From the NCBI RefSeq assembly GCF_000812025.2, contig NZ_JWJE02000013.1:19317-83316 (forward strand): DNA of 64,000 nucleotides. The letters run 5' to 3'. This stretch comes from Bacillus thermotolerans. Lineage in GTDB: Bacteria; Bacillota; Bacilli; Bacillales; Domibacillaceae. The notes under the pieces are model-generated. The model was not told the DNA's origin. It saw nothing but the letters and a program-made list of their open reading frames with translations, and made no database searches. Shown here piece after piece: positions 18,121 through 26,494 of this stretch; position 1 is the stretch's first letter; each line of letters starts with the position of its first letter. Position numbers and translations under genes: made by a program.

Positions 18121-19057
18121 GTTCTTCTACTCCTTCAACAAGACGCGGGCCTGTCCGGTTGACAAGGTCCGAATGCACCTCGTGGACATCTTTATTTTGG
18201 ACGGCTGTGATTGTTTCCCAGCCTTCACGGTTAAGAACTCCCTCAACCGGCTGTTCTGTATAGTGACCATGTGTAGTAATAATGACATCCGGGTTCATTT
18301 GAATGATTGCTTCCTCATTCATTGGCACCCATCCTTCTTCACTTGCTGCAACATTTTCAGCCTGGACGATGTCGAGCATTTCCTGCATGAAGGTGTTACT
18401 GCCTGATGTATAAATTTCAGGAGCTGGCGATACTTCTATAAACACGCTCTTCTTCTCTTCTTCTTTGATTGCTTGTGCCTTCTCCTCTACTTCCGCCAGG
18501 TCTGTCTGCATTTCCTTAACGGTTTCATCGGCTTCCTCTTCCTGTCCTGTTGCCTGACCAATCATTTCGATAGAATCATATACCTCTTCGAAATTCTTTG
18601 CGTCGTTAACGACCAGCACATCAATTCCAGATTGCTCCAATTGCTCAAATCCATCCTTGGATGTGTGAGCGGTTGAGCCGTGTGCTAGAACGAGATCGGC
18701 ATCCAGACTAATAATTTTTTCAACATTATATTCCATACCGCCGACTTTCTCCTTCGAAAGCACGTCTTCAGGATAGTTATCATTATCGGTTACACCGACA
18801 ATCTTCTCTCCTAACTCTAGTTCATAAGCAATCTCTGTATTGCTCGGAATTAAGGAAACAATTCTCTCCGGCTCCTTCTCAATCACTACTTCTTTCCCCC
18901 TGGCATCTTTAATGGTGACTGGAAACGCAGCTGCCCCTTGATTTTCCCCTGAGGAATTCGCATTATTCTCCTGCTCTGGCGCCGCTTCCTCAGCTCCACA
19001 CCCAGCCAGCAGTCCTGCCGCTAACCCTAGTGATAATACATACCGTGATACTTTCAT
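18083..19057 (-). CDS. btuF: Corrinoid-binding lipoprotein (BtuF)
   Basis: 324-residue substrate-binding protein of the helical-backbone ABC class. Signal peptide with lipobox LLAGC (Cys20) anchors it to the outer face of the membrane, followed by an acidic, low-complexity linker. The periplasmic-binding core begins near residue 48 (FPVTIKDARGKEVVIEKEPERIVSL) with SNTEIAYELELGEKIVGVTD and later NREGWETITAVQ. AAGGAGAAGAAGG precedes the ATG. First gene of the riboswitch-controlled operon. Confidence 0.92.
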   Translation of the reverse strand: MKVSRYVLSLGLAAGLLAGCGAEEAAPEQENNANSSGENQGAAAFPVTIKDARGKEVVIEKEPERIVSLIPSNTEIAYELELGEKIVGVTDNDNYPEDVLSKEKVGGMEYNVEKIISLDADLVLAHGSTAHTSKDGFEQLEQSGIDVLVVNDAKNFEEVYDSIEMIGQATGQEEEADETVKEMQTDLAEVEEKAQAIKEEEKKSVFIEVSPAPEIYTSGSNTFMQEMLDIVQAENVAASEEGWVPMNEEAIIQMNPDVIITTHGHYTEQPVEGVLNREGWETITAVQNKDVHEVHSDLVNRTGPRLVEGVEELAEAIYPDVFAE

Positions 19058-19084
19058 AGCCTTCTTCTCCTTCTTAAATAAAAT

Positions 19085-19116
19085 AAAAAAACACCTCTAC
19101 GTCACGGAGAGATGTC
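19085..19116 (-). terminator. Riboswitch-controlled transcription terminator
   Basis: On the minus strand ACATCTCTCCG pairs with CGTAGAGGTGT (one G-U pair, small asymmetry), followed by TTTTTTTATTTT. It lies between the aptamer and the btuF start, the expected place for an expression platform. Confidence 0.88.
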
Positions 19117-19117
19117 A

Positions 19118-19340
19118 TGCGAAGAGCCGATAGTCCTAAGAAACAGGCCTTCTAGCACTTTCACACCTTCCCATATCCACGTAGGTTCACCGGTGATACG
19201 AATCAGGCAGGTTTTCTGGCTTATGAAACACAAGAGGTTTCACTTACAGTGGCGGGACCGCGCTGGACTTTCACCAGCTTGCCCTTTTAAAAGCTTGACG
19301 CAGCTTTACCTGACTCCTATTATGTAGTTTTCCGCTAAGT
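19118..19340 (-). promoter_or_regulatory. Cobalamin (adenosylcobalamin) riboswitch
   Basis: On the minus strand the leader of btuF contains the conserved core GGTGAAAGTCCAGC and the B12-box region GCGGTCCCGCCACTGT (plus-strand ACAGTGGC at 19246-19253). It also has the family's GCCAGAAAACCTGCC segment. The order and spacing of these elements match the cobalamin aptamer. It is followed directly by a terminator hairpin, so ligand binding would stop transcription of the whole 12-gene operon. Ends are approximate. Confidence 0.93.
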
Positions 19341-19491
19341 GTTATTATACATCAAATGAACAACCCTTACAGTGTTTTTTGCTAACCTTCAGTCTATTTA
19401 AACACCAATTCCCATCTTTAGGTTTTAAACGAACAAAACGTGGAATAAGTATATAATAAGTATTATATTTTATGCGGAAGGAGGCGGGCTT

Positions 19492-19665
19492 ATGGACGCA
19501 CTAACAGTGATTGGCTTGGCTGTTTTATTACTTTTTGTCGGACTCATCATGGTTTATTTTTTACGCCAAGCATTCGACTCAACTGATGCGAGCCGAATTG
19601 ATCAATTGCCACAAGACCATGATTCTTTTGAAGAAAATTCTTCGCAGCATGATCGAAGGGCTTAG
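19492..19665 (+). CDS. Small single-pass membrane protein (57 aa)
   Basis: Begins MDALTVIGLAVLLLFVGLIM: residues 3-24 form one transmembrane helix, followed by an acidic, hydrophilic tail ending QHDRRA. GGAAGGAGG lies about 8 nt before ATG 19492, and a good terminator follows the TAG. Size and layout recall the small YtzI-type proteins of bacilli, but identity is not certain. A weak sigma-B-like pair, GTTTTA (19422-19427) and TGGAAT (19441-19446) with 13 nt between, lies upstream. Confidence 0.72.
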   Translation: MDALTVIGLAVLLLFVGLIMVYFLRQAFDSTDASRIDQLPQDHDSFEENSSQHDRRA

Positions 19666-19674
19666 TAAATTACT

Positions 19675-19703
19675 AAAAAACCCGCCTTTTGGCGGGTTTT
19701 TTC
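19675..19703 (+). terminator. Terminator after the small membrane protein
   Basis: AAAAAACCCGCC-TTTT-GGCGGGTTTTTT: strong stem, with A-rich and T-rich flanks that also suit the converging gene. Confidence 0.92.
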
Positions 19704-19747
19704 AGATTATTCCGTTTTCTGCACTTATCATTCACCGAAAAAGACAG

Positions 19748-20239
19748 TTATTTATGTAATGGTTTAGCGGAAAGAACGACGCCGTCCTCATCAGCATATA
19801 CATAATGGCCGGGCTGCCAGCGGACTTCTCCAAATTGCAGAGTAATGTCTCGTTCGCCTTGGCCCTTTTTAATGCTTTTTAACGGATTGCTCCCTAAAGC
19901 CAATATGCCTACCTTTTGCTTAGCCAGCTCAGCGGTGTCTCGTACGCAACCATTAATAATAATGCCGGCTAGTTTCCGTTGCTGTGCGATATCCCCTAAA
20001 CGGTCTCCGAGTAAGGCACACCTCTTTGAACCTCCCCCGTCCACTACTAGGACGCTTCCCTCGGGAATAGTTTGCAAGGCTTCTTTTACAAGCACATTGT
20101 CTTCAAATACTTTGACAGTTGAAATTGGCCCAAAGAAACCTTTTTTGCCTCCGTAAGATTTCAAATCCAGATAACATACCTCCAGCTCACTCGCGTGCTC
20201 ATCACATAAATCGGCTGTTTTTACTTCTGTTTCCACCAT
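19748..20239 (-). CDS. RraA family protein
   Basis: 163 residues, the usual length. Starts [15 protein letters not shown] after AAGGGGGAAAG. Family motifs: [18 protein letters not shown] (about 67-84), where the Gly-Asp-Arg-Leu loop and nearby residues bind metal and substrate in aldolase members, INGCVRDT near 97-104, and a C-terminal DEDGVVL. Members act as RNase E regulators in proteobacteria or as HMG/oxaloacetate aldolases; with no typical RNase E expected in a bacillus, an aldolase-like or regulatory role on other enzymes is possible. No informative neighbours. Confidence 0.88.
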   Translation of the reverse strand: MVETEVKTADLCDEHASELEVCYLDLKSYGGKKGFFGPISTVKVFEDNVLVKEALQTIPEGSVLVVDGGGSKRCALLGDRLGDIAQQRKLAGIIINGCVRDTAELAKQKVGILALGSNPLKSIKKGQGERDITLQFGEVRWQPGHYVYADEDGVVLSAKPLHK

Positions 20240-20333
20240 GAACTTTCCCCCTTTTTCTTCCTTATATGTACATATGTACGCTTACTTCATTCGACAAACC
20301 TGGCTCATTTTCCTTCCATTCAACTTTTTTCAT

Positions 20334-20358
20334 GTTTTCAATATTAGGCAGGGGGTAC
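20334..20358 (+). promoter_or_regulatory. Sigma-B-type promoter of the first stress-protein gene
   Basis: GTTTTC, 13-nt spacer, GGGTAC. Compares with the known Bacillus sigma-B consensus GTTTAA-N12-15-GGGTAT. It lies about 40 nt before the start codon. Confidence 0.6.
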
Positions 20359-20398
20359 TTATACAGTGATGACACGGAAGATGAATGGGGGAGGAAAA

Positions 20399-20938
20399 AT
20401 GCCCGACAAACAAGTCATTGGATTGTGTAAAAGTGATATTGATGCGATTCGGCGAATTGAGGATTTGCAGGCAAAAGGGTATGATGCCAATCAATTGTAT
20501 GCGATAACGAAGGATGAAGACTTTCATCTAAGACTTCAAAACAACACAAAAGCAGAAGTCACTTCTGCTGGCCCTTCAATCGTAGAAAAGGTCAAATCCA
20601 TCTTTACAAAGGATCAGCCGATCAAGGAATATTTGCTGGAATTCGGTCTATCTGAAGGTGATGCAGAAGCTTACTATAAGGATATTGACAACGAGCTCAT
20701 CTTACTTGTAATGGACCAGTCGAAAGAAGCTCGGCAGGAAACAGCAGCAGACCAGGAACGTGCGAGACCTAATAGTGGTCAAGCAGGAAATGCTCATTCC
20801 GCTTCTCCTCTTCCAACGAGAGAAGAGGCGGAAAGGCGACAGCGGCTGCAGGAAAACAGCAAAATAACAGAACCGTCAGTAACAGATGATGCTGTCATCC
20901 CCCCGAATCAGCAACCGTATCACCGAGATTTCTTTTAA
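20399..20938 (+). CDS. General stress protein, GSP17M/YflT-domain family
   Basis: 179 residues. The N-terminal half (QVIGLCKSDIDAIRRIEDLQ, then KGYDANQLYAITKDED) is the YflT/GSP17M-type alpha/beta domain found in sigma-B-controlled proteins of bacilli. The C-terminal third is Gln-, Glu- and Arg-rich, low complexity, and ends YHRDFF. Start chosen at 20399 after GGGGGAGGAAAA; 11 upstream codons from GTG 20366 would overlap the promoter. Followed 85 nt later by a related, longer paralogue with its own promoter. Biochemical function of the family is unknown. Confidence 0.85.
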   Translation: MPDKQVIGLCKSDIDAIRRIEDLQAKGYDANQLYAITKDEDFHLRLQNNTKAEVTSAGPSIVEKVKSIFTKDQPIKEYLLEFGLSEGDAEAYYKDIDNELILLVMDQSKEARQETAADQERARPNSGQAGNAHSASPLPTREEAERRQRLQENSKITEPSVTDDAVIPPNQQPYHRDFF

Positions 20939-20947
20939 GATTATAAA

Positions 20948-20972
20948 GTTTTAATTCTATCACACCGGGTAA
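20948..20972 (+). promoter_or_regulatory. Sigma-B-type promoter of the YsnF-like gene
   Basis: GTTTTA, 13-nt spacer, GGGTAA, with a suitable distance to the next start codon. Same spacing as the promoter of the preceding paralogue. Confidence 0.65.
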
Positions 20973-21023
20973 TAAAAAACCAGACGCAAGTTAGAAATTC
21001 TTAATTACTAGGAGGCTATACAC

Positions 21024-21962
21024 ATGGAAAACAACAAGAAATTTATCGGAGTATTTAACAATCAGAATGAAGCCATCCGCAAGATTGAGGAATTAAAAAC
21101 TGAAGGTTATACTGATTCAGATATTTATGCTGTAACAAGAGACGAGGATAGCGTATCCCTGCTAAGAGGACGTACTGATGTAGAAGTAGATGCCGCATCA
21201 AATAATGGCTCTTGGATGGATAAGTTCATGGCATTTCTTTCCGGAGAAGACGAAGTACGCGGCGGGTTACGGAACATGGGATTAAACGACGAAGAAGCAA
21301 ACCGATATTACAGCGACATCCAGGCTGGCAAAATCCTTCTTTACGTCGATAAAGATTATGAGCAGTTCTACCGTGACCGTAACTTAACGGCCGATGCTGA
21401 CCCTGCCCTCGGTACAGCCGCATTTGGCATGGACCGCGAAGTAGATCAAGTAGACGGCGTACGTGCTGAAAGAGTAGACAATACGGACCTTACTGATGAA
21501 GAACAACGCCTGCAGCTTCGCGAAGAGCGGCTAGAAGTAGACAAAGAGCGCGTACAAACAGGTGAAGTGCAAGTAGACAAAGATGTAGTTGAAGAGCAGC
21601 GCACCGTTGATGTAAACGTAGAGCGCGATGAAGTATATGTTGAGCGTCGCCCAGTAGACGAACCAGTTGCATCTTTCGATTCTACACCAGTGGTTGATGA
21701 GGACGATAGCATTCGCATTCCAATCACAGAGGAGCAAGTGGAAGTCTCAAAACGTCCTGTCGTTAAAGAAGAATTAATCGTAGGAAAACGTAAAGTACAG
21801 GACACTGAAACTGTACACGACACAGTGAAGCGTGAAGAGGCTCACGTGGAAGGCGTTGGCGACCTTGAAGTAGATGATGAACGCGCAACTAGCCGTGAAT
21901 TCTTAAATCGCCGTACCGACGATGAATTAACGGACAGATATGATAACCACGACCGTCTATAA
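21024..21962 (+). CDS. General stress protein with YflT-like N-terminus and DUF2382 (YsnF-type) C-terminus
   Basis: 312 residues, extremely charged (Asp, Glu, Arg). Residues 1 to about 115 repeat the YflT/GSP17M domain (FIGVFNNQNEAIRKIEELKT). From about 160 there are repeated heptad-like blocks (LREERLEVDKERV, EVQVDKDVVEE, VDVNVERDEVYVERR) and the DUF2382 signature RIPITEEQVEVSKRPVVKEE near 230-250. AGGAGG precedes ATG 21024. Bacillus YsnF has the same arrangement. Likely a soluble stress-protective protein; no catalytic motif is seen. Confidence 0.9.
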   Translation: MENNKKFIGVFNNQNEAIRKIEELKTEGYTDSDIYAVTRDEDSVSLLRGRTDVEVDAASNNGSWMDKFMAFLSGEDEVRGGLRNMGLNDEEANRYYSDIQAGKILLYVDKDYEQFYRDRNLTADADPALGTAAFGMDREVDQVDGVRAERVDNTDLTDEEQRLQLREERLEVDKERVQTGEVQVDKDVVEEQRTVDVNVERDEVYVERRPVDEPVASFDSTPVVDEDDSIRIPITEEQVEVSKRPVVKEELIVGKRKVQDTETVHDTVKREEAHVEGVGDLEVDDERATSREFLNRRTDDELTDRYDNHDRL

Positions 21963-21976
21963 TAATTAAATACAAG

Positions 21977-22012
21977 GCAAAAACCGGTCTCCTGGAGGGG
22001 CCGGTTTTTTTG
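21977..22012 (+). terminator. Terminator after the YsnF-like gene
   Basis: AAAAACCGG-CTCC pairs with GGAG-CCGGTTTTT allowing small internal mismatches, followed by TTTT. Confidence 0.88.
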
Positions 22013-22216
22013 TTTGACAAAGGTAAATCATACGGTTTCTTCAAAACTTTTTATTATTCTTCATTTTTTTTATATTTCTCTCAACTATTCTCTTTTTTTA
22101 CCGATAATTTTATTGAACAATGAAGAAATATGGAAAAGATTGCCGAATTAGAAATCTTGTAACCTTGTTCATTGTTAGCACTTATATTCTATGTGTAAAA
22201 GGAAGGGAATCATTTG

Positions 22217-23164
22217 ATGAAGAAAAAAGTAATGATATTCACGGCCTCTCTGCTTCTAACTATGGGAGCAGCAACTACCGCAGATGCGGCACAGTATACT
22301 GTCCAGCCCGGAGACACCTTGTTCAGCATTGCTCAAGAGCATGGTACGTCTGTAGATACCCTAAAGAAATTAAATCATCTCTCCGGCAATACGATATATG
22401 CCAATACTACATTAACTGTTCCTGATTCAGCTAACAACATCAACTCAAAAACACCATCCACCTATACTGTAACGAGCGGTGATACGCTATACAGCATTGC
22501 GGCCCGCTACGGCATGACCGTGCAATCTATTAAACAATTAAATGGTTTAAGCTCCGAGTCTATTTATGTAGGGCAAACCTTAAAACTAACTGGACAAGCT
22601 TCCCCTTCAACCGGAGGGAATTCCGCTACAGTAACCGTCCAAAAAGGCGATACATTATACAGCATCGCTGCCCGTCATGGATTAAGCGTAGCAGCATTGA
22701 AGGAAATGAACGGTCTAGCAGGTAATGCTATTTCCGTTGGCCAGACGCTTACAATCAACGGACAAGTTAAGGGCATCACTTCTCCTGCACCAGGCTCTTT
22801 TTCTTCATCTAATGTAATCAATATTGCCAAGTCCTATCAAGGAGTTCCTTACGTATGGGGCGGTGCCAGCCCTTCCGGCTTTGATTGCAGCGGATTCATT
22901 TATTATGTATTTAAACAAGCCGGTATGGAGATTAGCCGCACAAATACAGAGGGCTATTACCGTCAGTCAGTTCGTGTTTCTTCTCCTCAGGTAGGCGATC
23001 TTGTTTTCTTCAGCAACACATACAAACCAGGAATTTCCCATATGGGAATTTATGTAGGAAACAATCAGTTCATTCACGCTAGCTCGTCTGCCGGTATTAC
23101 AATCAGCAGCCTAAGCAATTCATATTATAAATCCAAGTTTACTAGCTTTAACCGTCTACGTTAA
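22217..23164 (+). CDS. Secreted peptidoglycan DL-endopeptidase with three LysM domains (LytE-like)
   Basis: 315 residues. Signal peptide at 1-25 ending ADA-A. Three LysM repeats (about 27-70, 90-133 and 140-183), each with GDTLxSIA, bind cell-wall glycan. The C-terminal NlpC/P60 domain has catalytic Cys224 in GFDCSGF and His275 in ISHMGIYVG, and should cut the D-Glu-mDAP bond in stem peptides. Domain order and length match B. subtilis LytE and its relatives, which act in lateral wall growth and cell separation. Start at ATG 22217 rather than the adjacent upstream TTG. The upstream 200 nt is AT-rich and gene-free. Confidence 0.92.
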   Translation: MKKKVMIFTASLLLTMGAATTADAAQYTVQPGDTLFSIAQEHGTSVDTLKKLNHLSGNTIYANTTLTVPDSANNINSKTPSTYTVTSGDTLYSIAARYGMTVQSIKQLNGLSSESIYVGQTLKLTGQASPSTGGNSATVTVQKGDTLYSIAARHGLSVAALKEMNGLAGNAISVGQTLTINGQVKGITSPAPGSFSSSNVINIAKSYQGVPYVWGGASPSGFDCSGFIYYVFKQAGMEISRTNTEGYYRQSVRVSSPQVGDLVFFSNTYKPGISHMGIYVGNNQFIHASSSAGITISSLSNSYYKSKFTSFNRLR

Positions 23165-23171
23165 AGCAACA

Positions 23172-23211
23172 AAAATGAGAGCGCCCCATTCGATGGGCGC
23201 TCTCATTTTTC
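23172..23211. terminator. Shared terminator for the cell-wall hydrolase and mtnE
   Basis: AAAATGAGAGCGCCC pairs with GGGCGCTCTCATTTT in a long hairpin, suited to stop both convergent genes. Confidence 0.93.
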
Positions 23212-23219
23212 ATGGTAAC

Positions 23220-24401
23220 TTATTTATTAAATAGATTTAGAGCATCAATGCGCTCAATCGCTTCCTTAATTTTTTCATCAGATGCTACAAGACCTGCACG
23301 GACGTATCCTTCTCCATGTTCACCAAAGCCAATTCCCGGCGCTGCGAGCACCTGGGCTTTTTCTAGCAGAAGATCACTGAATTCCTCAGATGTATACCCT
23401 TCCGGCACTTTCAGCCAAGAGAAAAATGAGCCTTGTGGCGCTTTCACTTTCCATCCGATTTCATTCAATCCATTAATAAGCAAATTTCGTCGTCTCTCGT
23501 ACATTCTCTCCTGCTCACGCACCTCATCCTGAGGTCCAAGCAAAGCAGCTGCTGCCGCTTCCTGAATACCACCGTACAAGCCGCAATGCAAGTGATCATG
23601 CATTAAATCAAGAGCGGCAATTACGCTTGGATTGCCAACAGCAAACCCGATTCTCCAGCCGGCCATATTAAATGTTTTAGACATTGTATAAATTTCAATA
23701 CCATTCTCCTTCGCCCCTTCTACTTCAAGGTAGCTGACCGGTCGTTTGCCATCAAAACCAATGGCACCGTAAGCAAAGTCGTGTACGACACAAATGTCAT
23801 GTGCCTTCGCAAAGGCAATAGTTTCCTTAAAGAATTCCTCATCCACCATAGCTCCTGTTGGATTATTCGGATAATTCACAAACATAATCTTTGCTCTTTT
23901 CAAGATGTCTTCCGGTATATCTTCATATCTTGGCAGGAAATTATTCTCCTCTATTAGCGGCATCATGTACATTTCCGCTTCAGCCAGCGCAATGCCTGAC
24001 CAGTAATCAGGGTAACCCGGATCTGGCACAAGCGCTATATCTCCAGGGTTTAATAGGCATTGCGGCAGCTCAACCAATCCTGCCTTCCCGCCAATTAACA
24101 AAGATACTTCCTTCTCAGGATCTATCTCCACTCCGTACTCTCTTTTATAAAATTCAGCACAAGCTTCTCGAGCATAGGCGAATCCCGGAAACGGAGGGTA
24201 TTTATCATTGATCGGCTTGTCAGCCGCTTCCTTTAAAGCTTCTTTAATATGATCGAAAGCCGGCTCACCAGGGCTTCCTTGTCCCAGATTAATAATGGGC
24301 CGATCAGCATTAGACGCTGCTTTTTTTACTTTTTGTTCAAGCTTGGCAAAAAATTGCTCAGGCACAGCTTGAAGGCGGTTCGATGTCTTAAAATTCTTCA
24401 T
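23220..24401 (-). CDS. mtnE: Methionine-salvage aminotransferase MtnE
   Basis: 393-residue PLP aminotransferase converting 4-methylthio-2-oxobutyrate to methionine, usually with glutamine as donor. Seen: LGQGSPGEPAF near 40, the VNYPNNPTGA loop, VVHDFAYGAIGF, and the PLP lysine in TMSKTFNMAGWRIGFAVG. Start at 24401 (MKNFKTSNR) follows AGAGG; the frame is open another 44 codons upstream, but these encode an unlikely hydrophobic stretch without RBS. It is divergent from an omega-amidase gene, the B. subtilis ykrV/ykrU arrangement, which supports MtnE. Other methionine-salvage genes (mtnKA, mtnWXBD) are not in the window. Confidence 0.88.
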   Translation of the reverse strand: MKNFKTSNRLQAVPEQFFAKLEQKVKKAASNADRPIINLGQGSPGEPAFDHIKEALKEAADKPINDKYPPFPGFAYAREACAEFYKREYGVEIDPEKEVSLLIGGKAGLVELPQCLLNPGDIALVPDPGYPDYWSGIALAEAEMYMMPLIEENNFLPRYEDIPEDILKRAKIMFVNYPNNPTGAMVDEEFFKETIAFAKAHDICVVHDFAYGAIGFDGKRPVSYLEVEGAKENGIEIYTMSKTFNMAGWRIGFAVGNPSVIAALDLMHDHLHCGLYGGIQEAAAAALLGPQDEVREQERMYERRRNLLINGLNEIGWKVKAPQGSFFSWLKVPEGYTSEEFSDLLLEKAQVLAAPGIGFGEHGEGYVRAGLVASDEKIKEAIERIDALNLFNK

Positions 24402-24506
24402 ATTCTTAACCTCTGCTTTCAAATTATCGTTATTAATGGTATAACGGAAGATAAGGAAAATGTAAAGAGCAAACAGTAAACGTATAGAAAGGAACGTGAC
24501 AGCACA

Positions 24507-25292
24507 GTGAAGTGGAAAGTAGCATGTGTACAAATGGATATCGCCTTCGGAGATCCCGAAGAGAACTATAAGCGTGTAGAAAAACGCCTGCAGGAAGCCG
24601 CTGATAACGGCTGCCAGCTCGTCGTTCTTCCTGAATTATGGACAACAGGATATGACTTAACCCGTCTGGATGAAATTGCAGACGATAATGCAGAAGCAGC
24701 TATCGCTTTTCTTAAGGAGCAAGCCCAAAAACACCAGCTGCATTTAGTCGGAGGATCTGTAGCCAACCGCAAAGAACAAGGCGTCGAAAATACGCTGCTC
24801 GTCATCAGCAAAGATGGCCAGCTTGTAAAAACCTACAGCAAGCTTCATTTATTCCGTCTAATGGAGGAAGAGAAGTTCCTTCAGGCCGGAAACGAAGATG
24901 GACTCTTCATGCTTGATGGTGAGCAAATGGCTGCCTTTATTTGCTATGACATCCGGTTTCCTGAATGGATGCGCAAACACGTGCTGAACGGAGCAAACGT
25001 ATTATTTGTTCCGGCTGAATGGCCACTTGCTCGTGTTGACCATTGGCGCACGCTTCTTATTGCCCGCGCCATCGAAAACCAGAGCTATGTCGTTGCCTGC
25101 AATCGCAGCGGTGCAGATCCGAACAATAAATTTGCCGGCCACTCCATCATCGTGGACCCTTGGGGAGAGGTTATCGCTGAAGCAGGCGAAGATGAAGAGC
25201 TGCTCATCGGTGAAATCGATACAGAAAAAGTACCAGAAATCAGAAAACGCATTCCGATCTTCGAAGACCGCCGAACAGAGTTTTATAGTTAA
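24507..25292 (+). CDS. mtnU: Carbon-nitrogen hydrolase, probable 2-oxoglutaramate omega-amidase MtnU
   Basis: 261-residue nitrilase-superfamily enzyme with the full triad Glu43 (LPELW), Lys112 (YSKLHLF) and Cys146 (FICYDIRFPE). It would hydrolyse the omega-amide of 2-oxoglutaramate released when MtnE uses glutamine, pulling that reaction forward. GTG start at 24507, with AAAGGAA about 12 nt upstream. Divergent from mtnE, separated by 105 nt that must hold both promoters. No SAM riboswitch fits in this gap. Confidence 0.88.
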   Translation: MKWKVACVQMDIAFGDPEENYKRVEKRLQEAADNGCQLVVLPELWTTGYDLTRLDEIADDNAEAAIAFLKEQAQKHQLHLVGGSVANRKEQGVENTLLVISKDGQLVKTYSKLHLFRLMEEEKFLQAGNEDGLFMLDGEQMAAFICYDIRFPEWMRKHVLNGANVLFVPAEWPLARVDHWRTLLIARAIENQSYVVACNRSGADPNNKFAGHSIIVDPWGEVIAEAGEDEELLIGEIDTEKVPEIRKRIPIFEDRRTEFYS

Positions 25293-25324
25293 AAAGAAAC
25301 CCGGGTTATTCCCGGGTTTCTTCA
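25293..25324 (+). terminator. Terminator of mtnU
   Basis: AAGAAACCCGGG-TTATT-CCCGGGTTTCTT, a perfect 12-bp stem. Confidence 0.93.
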
Positions 25325-25380
25325 GTTTATCAGGAAAGCTGAACACGAGCCTTTTCTGCAGACTGTATCCCCTTTCCCTT

Positions 25381-26289
25381 TCATTTCCACTCATATGGTG
25401 TTTCTTGGTATACATAATAGTTCAGCCAGTTGGAGAATAGGAGATGAGCATGCGAACGCCATCTATTTAACGGTTTATTTGTCGGATTATTGTCCGGGAA
25501 ATAGTTTTCTGGCATGTCAATATCGAGCCCTTTCGCTAAATCTCTCTCATATTCTTCTGCTAAAGTATGAGCATCGTACTCCAGATGTCCTGTCACCATA
25601 ATATGCCGTTCATCCTTCGACATAATCATGAAGGCACCCGCTTCTTCCGAAGAGGCAAGCAGCTCCAGCTCATTGTGCGCTTCAATTTTATTTATGTCGA
25701 CATCTGTGTAGCGAGAGTGCGGAGCATAGAATATATCATCAAACCCGCGCATGAGCTTCACAGTAGGAGCATTCACAGTATGTCTGTAAATACCTGAGCA
25801 CTTCTTCGGCAGCTCAAATTTTCCAATACCGAAATAATGATAAAGTGCAGCTTGAGCTCCCCAGCAAATATGAAGCATGGAAGTCACATTTGCTTTTGCC
25901 CAGTCCATAATTTCCTTTAATTCATCCCAGTAATTCACGCCTTCAAAGTCCATTCGCTCTACCGGAGCTCCAGTAATAATCATTCCATCTATCCGCTTGT
26001 CCCTTACCTGTTCAAATGTTGTGTAGAACTGCTCTAAATGAGACTTGCTCACATTTCTAGATTCATGTGTAGCTGTGTGAAGGAAGGATATATTTACTTG
26101 AAGCGGTGTATTACCGAGCAGCCGCAATAATTGGGCCTCTGTTTTTTCCTTTTCAGGCATTAAATTTAAAATTAGTATATTTAAAGGCCGGATATCCTGG
26201 CTTCTTGCCCTGTCGACATCCATGACGAAAATATTCTCGTTCTCGAGCACTTCCCGTGCTGGCAATTCTTTCGGTATATTAATCGGCAT
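25381..26289 (-). CDS. metA: Homoserine O-acetyltransferase MetA
   Basis: 302-residue enzyme of the MetA fold, making O-acyl-homoserine for methionine synthesis. Catalytic residues align at the usual numbers: Cys142 in LHICWGAQ, His235 and Glu237 in VTGHLEY. Residue 111 is Glu (APVER). In MetA proteins this position decides the acyl donor, and Glu has been linked to acetyl-CoA in Bacillus cereus while Gly is linked to succinyl-CoA; so acetylation is expected despite the older succinyltransferase label. Start ATG 26289 follows GGGGGG-rich sequence. The leader has no S-box; a palindrome overlaps the promoter. Confidence 0.95.
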   Translation of the reverse strand: MPINIPKELPAREVLENENIFVMDVDRARSQDIRPLNILILNLMPEKEKTEAQLLRLLGNTPLQVNISFLHTATHESRNVSKSHLEQFYTTFEQVRDKRIDGMIITGAPVERMDFEGVNYWDELKEIMDWAKANVTSMLHICWGAQAALYHYFGIGKFELPKKCSGIYRHTVNAPTVKLMRGFDDIFYAPHSRYTDVDINKIEAHNELELLASSEEAGAFMIMSKDERHIMVTGHLEYDAHTLAEEYERDLAKGLDIDMPENYFPDNNPTNKPLNRWRSHAHLLFSNWLNYYVYQETPYEWK

Positions 26290-26336
26290 GCCCCTAACCC
26301 CCCTCGTAAATGTGAAATTTCAAGTTATAATACATC

Positions 26337-26377
26337 ATTATAGACAGCAGACTCCAGAAAATACAAGGGCTGTCTAT
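26337..26377 (-). promoter_or_regulatory. metA promoter overlapped by a 9-bp inverted repeat
   Basis: Minus strand: TTGTAT (26366-26361), 18-nt spacer, TATAAT (26342-26337), a likely sigma-A promoter about 40 nt before the metA start. The inverted repeat ATAGACAGC (26340-26348) and GCTGTCTAT (26369-26377) flanks the spacer, one arm overlapping the -10 box. This is a plausible operator; the regulator is unknown. Confidence 0.6.
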
Positions 26378-26415
26378 CAGATTATTCTGCAAAAACAGCA
26401 AACACACTTCCCGGA

Positions 26416-26440
26416 CATATGCCCGGGAGGAACAGGAAGC
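26416..26440 (-). terminator. Possible weak terminator after topB
   Basis: TCCCGG-acatatg-CCGGGA stem in the gap after topB, with only an imperfect T-rich tail on the minus strand. It is the only hairpin that could separate topB from metA, which is transcribed in the same direction. Confidence 0.4.
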
Positions 26441-26494
26441 CTCTGTTTTATCTCAATTTCAAAGAACTTCCTGCGTGCACAATATTACTGACTA

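Noticed and set aside
23220..24533. 44-codon upstream extension of mtnE
   Set aside because: The extension runs into the divergent mtnU start region and encodes an unlikely hydrophobic leader; AGAGG supports 24401.
26290..26494. SAM (S-box) or T-box leader in front of metA
   Set aside because: The conserved core sequences of neither element are found, and the promoter lies too close to the start codon.
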